A program made the position numbers and the translations under genes. The notes beneath the pieces are model-generated. The model was not told where the DNA came from, searched no databases, and saw nothing but the letters and a program-made list of their open reading frames with translations. 64,000 nucleotides of DNA, from the NCBI GenBank assembly GCA_019119495.1, contig DWWX01000003.1, positions 1 to 64,000 of the forward strand. The letters run 5' to 3'. Each line of letters starts with the position of its first letter. Within the stretch, counting starts at the first letter, position 1. Origin of the DNA: Candidatus Gemmiger stercorigallinarum. Its GTDB lineage: Bacteria; Bacillota; Clostridia; Oscillospirales; Ruminococcaceae. Shown here in pieces: positions 24,502 through 33,216 of this stretch.

Positions 24502-25300
24502 TGCCGCCCAGCCGGCGGCGCGGGGCTTTCTGCCCCCGCAGAACGACGACGAGCGCCGCCTGATGCGCCGGGTCGAGGAACTGTGCGCCCTGGCCGAGCG
24601 CCGGGGCATCCCACGGCATACCGGCTTTCTGTCCGACCGGGAGCAGGTGCTGGCCAGGGCGGCCGCCAACCGGGCCGGGTGCGGCTGCATCCGCTTTTGG
24701 GGCGGCTTTGCCGGGGCCGAGCGCCGGGTGCTGTGCATCGAGCCGCCGGACACCTGGCAGCTGGAGCCGGTGGCCTGCCTGTGCGTCACCGCCCGCCTGG
24801 CTGCAGGGCAGGACGCCCCGCAGCACCGGGATCTTTTGGGCGCGGTGCTGGGCCTTGGCCTGGAGCGCGCCTGTGTGGGGGATATCCGCCCCGACCCGGA
24901 CCGGCCGGGGGTCAGCTACCTTTTTGTGCTGGAGGATAAGCGGGACTTTGTGGCGGGCAGCCTGTTTGAGGCCGGCCGCACCCCTGTCTCGGCGGAACCC
25001 TGCAGCCAGCCGCCGGCGTCCGCGCTGGCGGAGCCGGAGCGGGAACTGCGCCAGGCCACGGTGCCCTCGCTGCGGTCGGACTGCGTGCTGGGGGCGATGC
25101 TGCGCATCTCCCGCGGGCAGGCGGCCCGCCTGATCGCCGAAGGCCGGGTGGAGGTGGGCCATGTGCCGCTGCGCACCGGCCACGAGCCGGTGTATGCCGG
25201 CGATATCTTCACCGTGCGGGGCAAGGGCCGCTTCCGCCTGCAGCAGGTGGGCGGCAAAAGCCGCAGCGACCGCACCTTTATCCTGTTTTACCAGTATTGA
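24485..25300 (+). CDS. ylmH: YlmH-family S4-domain RNA-binding protein
   Basis: This 271-residue protein ends in an S4 RNA-binding domain (RSDCVLGAMLRISRGQAARLIAEGRVEVGHVPL, residues 195-230). The N-terminal half is the YlmH-type domain (RGIPRHTGFLSDREQVL, RFWGGFAGAERRVL). YlmH homologues bind stalled ribosomal 50S-peptidyl-tRNA complexes in Firmicutes quality control, and mutants can affect division. The ATG overlaps the sepF 3' end by 17 bases, so the two are co-translated. The identity rests on fold plus genomic position. Confidence 0.88.
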   Translation: MASSSDAAQPAARGFLPPQNDDERRLMRRVEELCALAERRGIPRHTGFLSDREQVLARAAANRAGCGCIRFWGGFAGAERRVLCIEPPDTWQLEPVACLCVTARLAAGQDAPQHRDLLGAVLGLGLERACVGDIRPDPDRPGVSYLFVLEDKRDFVAGSLFEAGRTPVSAEPCSQPPASALAEPERELRQATVPSLRSDCVLGAMLRISRGQAARLIAEGRVEVGHVPLRTGHEPVYAGDIFTVRGKGRFRLQQVGGKSRSDRTFILFYQY

Positions 25301-25384
25301 GAGAGCCCGTCCGGCCCGCAGCCGGCGGCACGGCTGTGTTTGAGCCAATCCCGGACGATCCCGTCCGAGACAGGAGGAATTAGA

Positions 25385-26368
25385 ATGATCGCTTCGGAGG
25401 ATGTACGCCGCGTCACATTCGACAAGGCCATGCGGGGCTATCGGTGTGAGGATGTGGACGACTATCTCAGGCAGGTGGCCGACAGTCTGGACGCCCTCAG
25501 CGCCGAGAACGAGGACCTGCAGAAAAAGCTGGTGGTCCTGGCGCAGCGCATCGACCAGTACCGCGCCGAGGAGGACACGCTGCACACCACCCTCATCAAC
25601 GCGCAGCGCCTGGGCGAAAATGTCATCAAGGAGGCCAAGCAGAAGGCCGCCGAAGTGATCCGCGCCGCCAACATCAAGGCCGAGGACCGGGAGCAGCGCG
25701 CCCGCGACGAGGTGGAGCTGGCCCAGCAGGAGCTGGCCACCATCCACAAAGAGACGGCCAATTTCAAAAAATCGCTGCTGGAGATGTACCGCAAGCATGT
25801 GGAGCTGATCTCCAAGATACCGGAAAGCGGCGAGATCCCCGACGTGGACGAGGCCGACGTCCCCGCCGCGCCGGAGCCGCAGCCCGCCCAGCCGGTTTAC
25901 GAGACCCCGCAGCCCGTCTACGAGACGCCGCAGCCGGAGCCGGAGCAGCCCCAGCCGGAGAACATCCCTTACGAGGAGCCCGCCCCGGCCTATGAGCCGG
26001 CCCCCCAGCCGGAGGAACCGGAGCCCTACTACGACGACCCGGAGGACGACCTGCCGGAACCGGGCGAGGAAAAGGTGGACACCGTCGAGTTTGCCATCGC
26101 GCCCAAGCCGGACCAGCCGGAGGACCTGCGCGAGGACCCGCCGGCATCCGCCCCCGCGCGGCAGTCCAAGTTCCAGCCCGGCGCCGGCCTGTATGACGCG
26201 CCCGGCGAGGAGGAAGCCCCGGCCCCCAAAAAGACCACCCGCAGCCGTTCTTCCGGCAGCCGCAGCCGCGCTTCCGGCACCAGCCGCAGCCGCAGCAAAA
26301 AGGCCCAGCCGGAGACCGACCTGCCCGCGTCCTTTGACACCTTCGCCGGCGTCGATTTCGACAGCTGA
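25385..26368 (+). CDS. divIVA: DivIVA-family cell division/polarity protein
   Basis: The first 35 residues carry the membrane-binding DivIVA domain (VTFDKAMRGYRCEDVDDYL). Residues 35-150 form a long coiled coil (NEDLQKKLVVLAQRIDQYRA to KKSLLEMYRKHVELI). The rest, to residue 327, is disordered. It has a Pro/Glu-rich stretch with a repeated YETPQP unit, then a Ser/Arg-rich basic patch (TTRSRSSGSRSRASGTSRSR) and the end FAGVDFDS. ATG at 25385 follows AGGAGGAA. The protein is far longer than B. subtilis DivIVA (about 165) because of this tail, which may bind partners or nucleic acid. Confidence 0.9.
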   Translation: MIASEDVRRVTFDKAMRGYRCEDVDDYLRQVADSLDALSAENEDLQKKLVVLAQRIDQYRAEEDTLHTTLINAQRLGENVIKEAKQKAAEVIRAANIKAEDREQRARDEVELAQQELATIHKETANFKKSLLEMYRKHVELISKIPESGEIPDVDEADVPAAPEPQPAQPVYETPQPVYETPQPEPEQPQPENIPYEEPAPAYEPAPQPEEPEPYYDDPEDDLPEPGEEKVDTVEFAIAPKPDQPEDLREDPPASAPARQSKFQPGAGLYDAPGEEEAPAPKKTTRSRSSGSRSRASGTSRSRSKKAQPETDLPASFDTFAGVDFDS

Positions 26369-26490
26369 CGTTTCCCCCGGCCTGCCAGCCAGGCCGGTAT
26401 AGCCCGCGCACCGTCCGCCCGGCCGTGCTTTCCGCCGCGCCGGGCCGATGTGTGTGCATGAACCATACAGCATAGAGGAGTGTAGCAACC

Positions 26491-29265
26491 TTGGCGCAGA
26501 ATTACAACGACACCATCCACCTGCCGTCCACGCCGTTTGCCATGCGTGCCGGCCTGCCGAAGAAAGAGCCGCAGATGCTGGCCGACTGGCAGAAAAACCA
26601 TGTCTATGAGCAGATGATCCAAAACAACGAGGGCAAGACCCGTTTCATCCTGCACGACGGCCCGCCGTATGCCAACGGCAGCATCCACATGGGCACCGCG
26701 CTGAACAAGATCATCAAGGACATCATCGTCCGCTACAAGAACATGTCCGGCTGCCAGGCACCCTACGTGCCCGGCTACGACACCCACGGCCTGCCCATCG
26801 AGCTGAAAGCCCTGGGCTCCCTGGGGGACAAAAAGGCCGGCGTTTCCAAGCTGGAGCTGCGCAAGATCTGCCGCGAGTTTGCCACCGAGCATATTGACGT
26901 GATGAACCAGCAGTTCCAGCGCCTGGGCGTGCAGGGCGATTTTGACGACCCCTACCTGACCCTCAAGCCGGAGTTTGAGGCCCGCCAGGTGGAGATCTTC
27001 GGCAAGATGGCTGAGAAGGGCTACATCTACAAGGGCATGAAGGCCGTTTACTGGTGCCCGGAGGACCACACCGCCCTGGCCGAGGCCGAGATCGAGTACG
27101 CCGAGGACCCCTGCGACTCCATCTACGTCCGCTACAAGCTGACCAAAGACCCCAACGGCGTGCTGGCCAAGTACGGCGTTCCGCTGGACAAGGCCTGGAT
27201 CGTCATCTGGACCACCACCACCTGGACGCTGCCCGGCAACGTGGCCACCTGCCTGAACCCCACGATCGAATATTCCTTTGTCAAGATCGGCGAGGAGTAC
27301 CACATCATGGCCGCCGACCTGGTCAAGGCCACCATGGAAGCCTGCGGCATCGAGGACTACACCGTCCTGGAGCCCCGCGTCCCCGGCGCCGAGTTCGAGC
27401 GCATGGAGTACCGGCATCCCTTCCTGGACCGCACCGGCCTGGTCATCCTGGGCGACCACGTCACGCTGGAAGGCGGCACCGGCTGCGTCCACACCGCCCC
27501 CGGCCACGGCGTCGAGGACTTTGAGGTCTGCACCCAGCATTACCCCGAACTGCCTGTGGTGGTGCCGGTGGACGAGGCCGGCCGCCTGACCGCCGAGGCC
27601 GGCGAGAAATTTGCCGGCCTGAAGGTCTGGGACGCCAACAAGGTCATTCTGGAGCACATCAAGGGCACCGGCCACCTGATGGGCGTCAAGCACATCACCC
27701 ACCAGTACCCCCACTGCTGGCGCTGCCACCATCCCATCATCTTCCGCGCCACCGAGCAGTGGTTCTGCTCCATCGACGCCTTCAAGGAGGATGTCTACAA
27801 GGCCATCGACAGCGTCAAGTGGCAGCCCGCCTGGGGCCACGACCGCATGGCCGGCATGGTGCGCGACCGCAGCGACTGGTGCATCAGCCGCCAGCGCGTC
27901 TGGGGCGTGCCCATCCCGGTGTTCTACTGCAAAAAGTGCGGCAAGTACCATATCACCGACGCGTCCATCCAGGCCGTCAGCGACCTGTTCCGCAGGGAGG
28001 GCAGCGACGCCTGGTACAAGTACGACGCCAACGACATCATGCCCAAGGGCGAGACCTGCGAGTGCGGCGCATCCGACTGGGAGAAGGACCCCGACATCAT
28101 GGACGTCTGGTTCGACTCCGGCTCCACCTGGAGCGCCGTCTGCCGCGAGCGCCCGGAGCTGACCTGGCCCGTTGACCTGTATATGGAGGGTGCCGACCAG
28201 TTCCGCGGCTGGTTCCAGTCCAGCCTGCTGACCTGCGTGGCCACCCAGGGCATCGCCCCCTACAAGGGCGTGCTCTGCCACGGCTGGGTCGTGGACGAGC
28301 AGGGCAAGCAGATGCACAAATCCGCCGGCAACGGCGTCGAGCCGTCCGAGCTGATCCGTGACTACGGCGCCGACATCGTCCGCCTGTGGGTTGCCTCCAG
28401 CGACTACACCGTGGACGTGCGCGCCGGCAAGGAGATCTTCCGCCAGCTGTCCGAGGCCTACCGCAAAATGCGCAACACCGCCCGCTTTATGCTGGGCAAC
28501 TTAAACGGCTTCGACCCCGCCAAGGATATGGTGGAGGACAGCCAGCTGTTCGAGATCGACCGCTGGGCGCTGGAAGCCACCCGCGCGCTGACCGCCACCG
28601 TGCGCGACGCCTACGAGAATTACGATTTCAGCCGCGCCTACCACGCCATCTACAATTTCTGCGTCATTGATATGTCCAACTTCTACATGGACGTCATCAA
28701 GGACCGCCTGTACTGCGCCGACGACCAGGCCCGCCGCTGCGCCCAGACCGCGCTCTACCGCATCCTGGTGGACTTTACCCGGCTGCTGGCGCCCATCCTC
28801 TGCTTCACCAGCCAGGAGATCTGGAGCTATGTTCCCAAGCTGCCCGGCATGAAGGAGTATGTGGTCTTTGAGCAGATGCCCGAGGCCGGCGCCCCCGCCG
28901 ACGAGGCTTTCACCGCCAAGTGGGACCGCATCATGGCGGTGCGCGACGACGTGAAAAAGGCGCTGGAGCAGGCCCGTGCGGACAAAAAGATCGGTTCCTC
29001 GCTGGAGGCTTCGGTCACGCTGTACTGCAATGCAGAGCTGTATGACTTCCTCAACGCCATCCCCATGGACGAGCTGGCCGACCTGATGATCGTCTCCCAC
29101 ATCGCGCTGGAACAGGGCGAGGGCGGCGTCAGGGGCCTGGTGGACGGACTGGGCGTCCAGGTGGACACCGCCGCCGGCGGCAAGTGCCTGCGCTGCTGGA
29201 AGTACCACCCCGCCGTGGGCGAGGACGGCCTGTGCCCCCGCTGCGCCCGCGTGCTGGGCAAGTGA
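26491..29265 (+). CDS. ileS: Isoleucyl-tRNA synthetase
   Basis: This class I aminoacyl-tRNA synthetase charges tRNA-Ile. The 924-residue protein has the HIGH-like motif GPPYANGSIHMG near residue 57, the KMSKS loop as KQMHKSAGNG near residue 606, the editing domain between them, and a C-terminal zinc finger (CLRCWK, CPRC, about residues 896-912). The start is TTG at 26491 with GAGGAG ten bases upstream. No T-box leader (no GGGTGG-type sequence or specifier hairpin) is visible in the 122-base gap, so it is probably transcribed from upstream. Its placement after divIVA is normal in Firmicutes. Confidence 0.97.
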   Translation: MAQNYNDTIHLPSTPFAMRAGLPKKEPQMLADWQKNHVYEQMIQNNEGKTRFILHDGPPYANGSIHMGTALNKIIKDIIVRYKNMSGCQAPYVPGYDTHGLPIELKALGSLGDKKAGVSKLELRKICREFATEHIDVMNQQFQRLGVQGDFDDPYLTLKPEFEARQVEIFGKMAEKGYIYKGMKAVYWCPEDHTALAEAEIEYAEDPCDSIYVRYKLTKDPNGVLAKYGVPLDKAWIVIWTTTTWTLPGNVATCLNPTIEYSFVKIGEEYHIMAADLVKATMEACGIEDYTVLEPRVPGAEFERMEYRHPFLDRTGLVILGDHVTLEGGTGCVHTAPGHGVEDFEVCTQHYPELPVVVPVDEAGRLTAEAGEKFAGLKVWDANKVILEHIKGTGHLMGVKHITHQYPHCWRCHHPIIFRATEQWFCSIDAFKEDVYKAIDSVKWQPAWGHDRMAGMVRDRSDWCISRQRVWGVPIPVFYCKKCGKYHITDASIQAVSDLFRREGSDAWYKYDANDIMPKGETCECGASDWEKDPDIMDVWFDSGSTWSAVCRERPELTWPVDLYMEGADQFRGWFQSSLLTCVATQGIAPYKGVLCHGWVVDEQGKQMHKSAGNGVEPSELIRDYGADIVRLWVASSDYTVDVRAGKEIFRQLSEAYRKMRNTARFMLGNLNGFDPAKDMVEDSQLFEIDRWALEATRALTATVRDAYENYDFSRAYHAIYNFCVIDMSNFYMDVIKDRLYCADDQARRCAQTALYRILVDFTRLLAPILCFTSQEIWSYVPKLPGMKEYVVFEQMPEAGAPADEAFTAKWDRIMAVRDDVKKALEQARADKKIGSSLEASVTLYCNAELYDFLNAIPMDELADLMIVSHIALEQGEGGVRGLVDGLGVQVDTAAGGKCLRCWKYHPAVGEDGLCPRCARVLGK

Positions 29266-29299
29266 TCCCTGCCCGAACTTTTGCTTTTTGTTTTCCAGA

Positions 29300-29341
29300 C
29301 GAACAGCCGGTTTCCCTGCCTGACAGGGAGGCCGGCGTTCG
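29300..29341. other. Imperfect hairpin between ileS and lspA
   Basis: CGAAC-CCGG-TCCCTG arms pair with CAGGGA-CCGG-GTTCG across short internal bulges. No T tract follows, so it is not a typical terminator. It may stabilise or process the mRNA between the two genes. Confidence 0.45.
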
Positions 29342-29405
29342 GCTGACTTGAACACGGCGCGCCCGGCGGCTGCCGGCGCGTCTGTACATCCCGTAAGGAG
29401 CCTGT

Positions 29406-29930
29406 ATGCTGTACGGTATACTCTCGGTGGCGGCTGCCGCCGTGCTGGCCGGCATCGACCAGTGGATCAAGGCCTGGGCTACGGCCAACCTGCTGCCGGT
29501 GGGGGCTATGCCGCTGATCCCCGGCATCGTGGAGCTGCGCTATTCCCTCAACCAGGGCATGGCCTTCTCTCTTTTGTGGGGCAGGCAGGGCTTTCTCATT
29601 GCGGTCACCTCCATCGCGCTTCTTGCGGTGGCAGTTTACCTGTTCTGGAAACGCCCGCCCCTGGCCGAGCGCATCGCCTGGACGATGGTGCTGGGCGGCG
29701 GCGTGGGCAACCTGATCGACCGCATCGTGTCCGGGCAGGTGGTGGACTACATCAACCTGCTGTTTGTGGACTTTGCCATCTTCAACTTTGCCGATATCTG
29801 CGTCACCGGCGGCATCGCGCTGCTGTTTGCGGCCATCCTGGCCGGCGAGCTGCGGGAACGCCGGGGCCGGAAAGGGCAGGATGCCGGCACAAAACCGAAG
29901 GAGGGCCCCGCCCCCGATGCAGACGCTTGA
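29406..29930 (+). CDS. lspA: Lipoprotein signal peptidase (signal peptidase II)
   Basis: LspA removes signal peptides from diacylated prolipoproteins in the membrane. The 174-residue protein has four hydrophobic segments and both catalytic-Asp motifs, GNLIDRIVSG and FAIFNFADICVT. A hydrophilic tail of about 25 residues (RERRGRKGQDAGTKPKEG) extends into the overlap with the next gene. AAGGAG precedes the ATG. The lipoprotein SBP at 34.4 kb is one likely substrate. Confidence 0.96.
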   Translation: MLYGILSVAAAAVLAGIDQWIKAWATANLLPVGAMPLIPGIVELRYSLNQGMAFSLLWGRQGFLIAVTSIALLAVAVYLFWKRPPLAERIAWTMVLGGGVGNLIDRIVSGQVVDYINLLFVDFAIFNFADICVTGGIALLFAAILAGELRERRGRKGQDAGTKPKEGPAPDADA

Positions 29931-30834
29931 GTTTACCGCCCCGCCGGAGGCTGCCGGCCAGCGGCTGGACCGCTTTCTGGCCGACGCCTGCGGCGGCCTG
30001 ACCCGCAGCGCGCTGCAAAACCTGATCGAGCAGGGGGCGGCGGCCGTCAACGGCCAGCCGGCCCCCAAGCGGTATAAGGTCCGGGCGGGGGACTGCGTGA
30101 CGCTTACCGTCCCCGACCCGCGCCCGTTGGAAGCGCAGCCCCAAAACATCCCGCTGGACATCGTCTACGAGGACGCCCACCTGATCGTGGTCAACAAGCC
30201 CAAGGGTATGGTGGTGCACCCCGCCCCCGGCAACCCGGACGGCACGCTGGTCAACGCGCTGCTCTACCACTGTGCGGGCGGTTTGTCCGGCATCGGCGGG
30301 GCCGTCCGCCCCGGCATCGTCCACCGCATCGACAAGGACACCAGCGGCCTTTTGGTGGTTGCCAAGGACGACGCCGCCCACCAGGGCCTGGCGGAGCAGA
30401 TGGCGGTGCATGCCATCTACCGCGTCTACCACGCCGTGGTCTACGGCAACCTGAAAGAGGATGCCGGCACGGTGGAAAAGCCCATCGGCCGCGACCCCCG
30501 CGACCGCAAAAAGATGGCAGTCACCGACCTGCACAGCCGCTATGCCTGCACCCACTGGCAGGTGCTGGAGCGGTTCGGCCAGTTTACCTACATTGCCTGC
30601 CGGCTGGAGACCGGCCGCACCCACCAGATCCGCGTGCACATGGCGTCCCTTGGCCATCCGCTGGCCGGGGACCCGGTCTACGGCCCCCGCAGTGTCATCA
30701 AGTCGCTGAACGGCCAGTGCCTGCACGCCAAGGAGCTGGGCTTTGTCCACCCGGTCACGGGGCAGTACATGCAGTTTGACTCGCCCCTGCCGGAGTATTT
30801 CACCGCATTTCTTGCCAGGCTGAGAAAGGGCTGA
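29917..30834 (+). CDS. rluD: RluD/RluA-family pseudouridine synthase
   Basis: This 305-residue enzyme isomerises uridines in rRNA. An N-terminal S4 domain (QRLDRFLADACGGLTRSALQNLIEQGAAAVNG) leads into the catalytic domain with HRIDKDTSGLLVVAK, whose Asp is the nucleophile. Further motifs are NKPKGMVVHPAPGN and LETGRTHQIRVHM. The start at 29917 overlaps lspA by 14 bases. lspA-rluD pairing is common in bacteria. The family is certain; RluD as opposed to another RluA-type paralogue is inferred from length and linkage. Confidence 0.9.
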   Translation: MQTLEFTAPPEAAGQRLDRFLADACGGLTRSALQNLIEQGAAAVNGQPAPKRYKVRAGDCVTLTVPDPRPLEAQPQNIPLDIVYEDAHLIVVNKPKGMVVHPAPGNPDGTLVNALLYHCAGGLSGIGGAVRPGIVHRIDKDTSGLLVVAKDDAAHQGLAEQMAVHAIYRVYHAVVYGNLKEDAGTVEKPIGRDPRDRKKMAVTDLHSRYACTHWQVLERFGQFTYIACRLETGRTHQIRVHMASLGHPLAGDPVYGPRSVIKSLNGQCLHAKELGFVHPVTGQYMQFDSPLPEYFTAFLARLRKG

Positions 30835-30884
30835 CCGCAGCCGCCCGGCCGCCGATGAATCCCATATGGAAAGGAACGCCGTCC

Positions 30885-31712
30885 ATGAAGCAGACCCTGC
30901 GCGACTATCTTGTCTTTTGCGATATGGATAACACCCTGCTGACTGCCAAGGAGGGCATCCCTTCCTGCAACCGCACGGTCATCAAGCTGTTCACCCAGCT
31001 GGGCGGGCGGTTCACGGTGGCCACCGGCCGCCCGCCGGAGTCCATCCGCGCCGCGCTGGGGGACATCCAGCTGTCGCTGCCGGCCATCAGCTGCAACGGC
31101 TCGCTGCTGTATGACTTTTCCACCGACACCGTGCTGCGCCGCGCCACGCTGGACCGCAAGCAGGCCACCCTGGCCATCCAGGACGTGGTGCGGCAGTTCC
31201 CGCGTATCGGCGTCGAGGTCATGGCCCACGCGGGCGAGATGTTTGTGGTCCAGGCCAACGAGTACACCCACGCCCACCAGGTGGACGAGAAGATCACCGG
31301 CGTGACCTGCCCGCTGGACAGCGTGCCGGACGGCTGGGTCAAGGTGGTGTTTGCCAGCGATCCGGAGACTATCCGCAAGCTGTCCCAGTATGCCAAGACC
31401 CGCTACTACGGGCGGGAAAATTATTTCCTGGCCACCAACAGCATCTATTTCGAGATCATGCCCGGCGGCGTGGGCAAGGCCAGCGGACTGCGGGATCTTT
31501 GTACCCTGCTGGGCGAGCCGCTGCAAAAGACCATCGTCATCGGGGACTATTATAACGATTTGGAGATCATGCAGACGGCCGGGCACTCGGTGGCGGTGGC
31601 AAACGCCCCCTCGGAGGTGCGGGCCGCCGCCGACGAGGTGACCACCTGCACCTGCACCGACGGCGCGGTGGGCGAGTACCTGTACAAGCTGATCGACAAG
31701 GCCATGGGCTGA
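30885..31712 (+). CDS. Cof-type HAD-family phosphatase
   Basis: This 275-residue protein has the HAD motif I DMDNTLLTAK, motif II TGRPPESI, a C2-type cap domain in the middle, and motif IV GDYYNDLEIMQTAG. Cof-type phosphatases hydrolyse sugar or nucleotide phosphates in the cytoplasm; the specific substrate is unknown. I chose ATG at 30885 with GGAAAGGAA upstream rather than the ATG ten codons earlier. It is 26 bases ahead of the EIIA gene, which hints at sugar metabolism. Confidence 0.88.
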   Translation: MKQTLRDYLVFCDMDNTLLTAKEGIPSCNRTVIKLFTQLGGRFTVATGRPPESIRAALGDIQLSLPAISCNGSLLYDFSTDTVLRRATLDRKQATLAIQDVVRQFPRIGVEVMAHAGEMFVVQANEYTHAHQVDEKITGVTCPLDSVPDGWVKVVFASDPETIRKLSQYAKTRYYGRENYFLATNSIYFEIMPGGVGKASGLRDLCTLLGEPLQKTIVIGDYYNDLEIMQTAGHSVAVANAPSEVRAAADEVTTCTCTDGAVGEYLYKLIDKAMG

Positions 31713-31738
31713 TATTTGCCGCAAAGGAGGCGCCGCCG

Positions 31739-32212
31739 ATGAAAGTCAGCCAGCTGCTCAGCCGCGAAAGCGTGCTGATCCATGCCGACGTGCCCGACGC
31801 CAGCAATGCCCTGGGCATCCTGGTGGAACTGCAGGAGGCCGGCGGCGTCATCACCAACGGCACCGCCTATTACAACGCCGTCTGCGACCGCGAAACGGCC
31901 GGCGGCTCCACCGCCATCGGCGAGGGCATCGCCCTGCCCCACGCCTGCAACGCCGGCGTGGCCGCGCCGGGGCTGGCGGCCCTCTGCCTGCGTAAAGGGG
32001 TGGACTGGGGCGCGCCGGACGGAAAGCCGGTGGACCTGATTTTTATGGTGGCCATGCCGCCCCACGCCCAAAGCGAGCATCTGCTGGTTTTGGCGCGGCT
32101 GGTCACGCTGCTGTCCGACCGGGGCCTGACCAAAGCCCTGCGCGGCGCCGTCTCCCGCGAGCGGTTCATCGAGCTGCTGGCCCGCGCCGAGGCGGAGTGC
32201 TTTGCCGAGTGA
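31739..32212 (+). CDS. PTS EIIA component (fructose/mannitol or nitrogen-PTS type)
   Basis: This 157-residue single-domain protein is of the PTS EIIA type-2 family. The phosphorylated His is in GIALPHAC near residue 65, followed by VDLIFMVAMPPHAQSEHLLVLARL. AAAGGAGG precedes the ATG. There is no EIIB or EIIC gene alongside, so this is an orphan EIIA, either serving a permease elsewhere or regulatory, like PtsN. hprK is 15 kb away. A terminator 25 bases downstream ends the transcript. Confidence 0.88.
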   Translation: MKVSQLLSRESVLIHADVPDASNALGILVELQEAGGVITNGTAYYNAVCDRETAGGSTAIGEGIALPHACNAGVAAPGLAALCLRKGVDWGAPDGKPVDLIFMVAMPPHAQSEHLLVLARLVTLLSDRGLTKALRGAVSRERFIELLARAEAECFAE

Positions 32213-32237
32213 GGGCCGGCGTTTTACGACAAAACAT

Positions 32238-32281
32238 AACGGCACAGCGCCAGAACCATCTGGCAGGCTGTGCCGTTTTCT
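32238..32281 (+). terminator. Intrinsic terminator after EIIA
   Basis: AACGGCACAGC-GCCAGA pairs with TCTGGC-GCTGTGCCGTT, with a two-base bulge, and runs into Ts. On the minus strand it may also stop the YcxB-like transcript. Confidence 0.9.
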
Positions 32282-32405
32282 GTTGGTGAGATTTGCCATG
32301 CCCGGACGATTGAAGCGGCGCGGCTGCCCGGCCTCCGCCGCTTTTGGGCAAAGCCATTTTGCAATTCGGGCACTTTTTGAAACAATCGGCCGGACCCGGA
32401 AAAGA

Positions 32406-32921
32406 TCATTGGATCTGCTGGACCGGCTTCCCGGTTTGCTGCTCTATAAAATGGCGGAACTCCTCGGCTGTCCCGCCCTGTAAATGCTGTTTGTCATACA
32501 GCTGGGCATGGCTTGCGCTGAAGATAAATACAAAAAAGCCGGCGGTTTCTGCAAGCATTGCGATTTTGTCGTATTTCCATTCGGTGGTTCCGACGTCTGT
32601 TGTGGAGGTAAAACCGCCTTCGGAAAATACCGTCACGGCCTTTTCCATACCGGGAAGAAGCTGCTTGCTGGCCACATATCCGTTGATCCGGTCCTCAAAC
32701 AGCAGGGCAAAAAGGATCACAGCCGCAGCAGCCAGCGTGATGACGGTGCGAAAGTTGAGGGCAAAACCGTTTATCAGAACAAGCAGCACGCCGAGCGCAA
32801 AAACGACCCAGCCAAATATGTGGGAACGGCGGCTGCGCTTTTTTCGGATGGTCTTTCGCAGCGCCCTGGCCATGACAACCATTGTTTTGGCGGTGTATTG
32901 CGTTTCAAAACGGAATTCCAT
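32406..32921 (-). CDS. YcxB-like membrane protein
   Basis: This 171-residue protein has a basic N-terminus, two hydrophobic segments close together (IFGWVVFALGVLLVLINGF and TVITLAAAAVILFALLF), then a soluble part with WKYDKIAMLAETAGFFVFIFS. This is the order of YcxB-like proteins (PF14317), whose function is unknown. The DNA here, roughly 32.3-33.1 kb, is visibly lower in GC than neighbouring genes, suggesting transfer. The ATG at 32921 has only a weak GGGGGTG site. It stands alone between a terminator and its own promoter. Confidence 0.7.
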   Translation of the reverse strand: MEFRFETQYTAKTMVVMARALRKTIRKKRSRRSHIFGWVVFALGVLLVLINGFALNFRTVITLAAAAVILFALLFEDRINGYVASKQLLPGMEKAVTVFSEGGFTSTTDVGTTEWKYDKIAMLAETAGFFVFIFSASHAQLYDKQHLQGGTAEEFRHFIEQQTGKPVQQIQ

Positions 32922-33005
32922 GATGCGGCACCCCCATGACCTGCCGTTGTTCCTGCGCGCAAAGCAGGACGGGCGTGCGGACGCGTTCCTGCTGTGCCTG
33001 GCATC

Positions 33006-33034
33006 AGTATATCACAGGCAGATGTGGTTTTCCA
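33006..33034 (-). promoter_or_regulatory. Predicted promoter of the YcxB-like gene
   Basis: On the minus strand TGGAAA and TATACT are 17 bases apart, with TG one base before the -10, about 85 bases before the start. Confidence 0.6.
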
Positions 33035-33216
33035 TAACAAAAGCAGGGCAGTCCGCAAAAACGGCACCTAAACCGCCGCGAAAGCAGATTTTATCCGCTT
33101 TCCGCTATACAACCGGCCCGATTCCGTGGTACTATAAAAAGCAGAATGACGGCGCCGGCCGGCTGTGCATTGCCGGCCACAGAAAACCAACAGCGAAGAA
33201 AAAAGGGAGGATCACG

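Noticed and set aside
26369-26490. T-box riboswitch upstream of ileS
   Set aside because: Looked for the GGGTGG-type antiterminator sequence and specifier loop; neither is present and the gap is too short.
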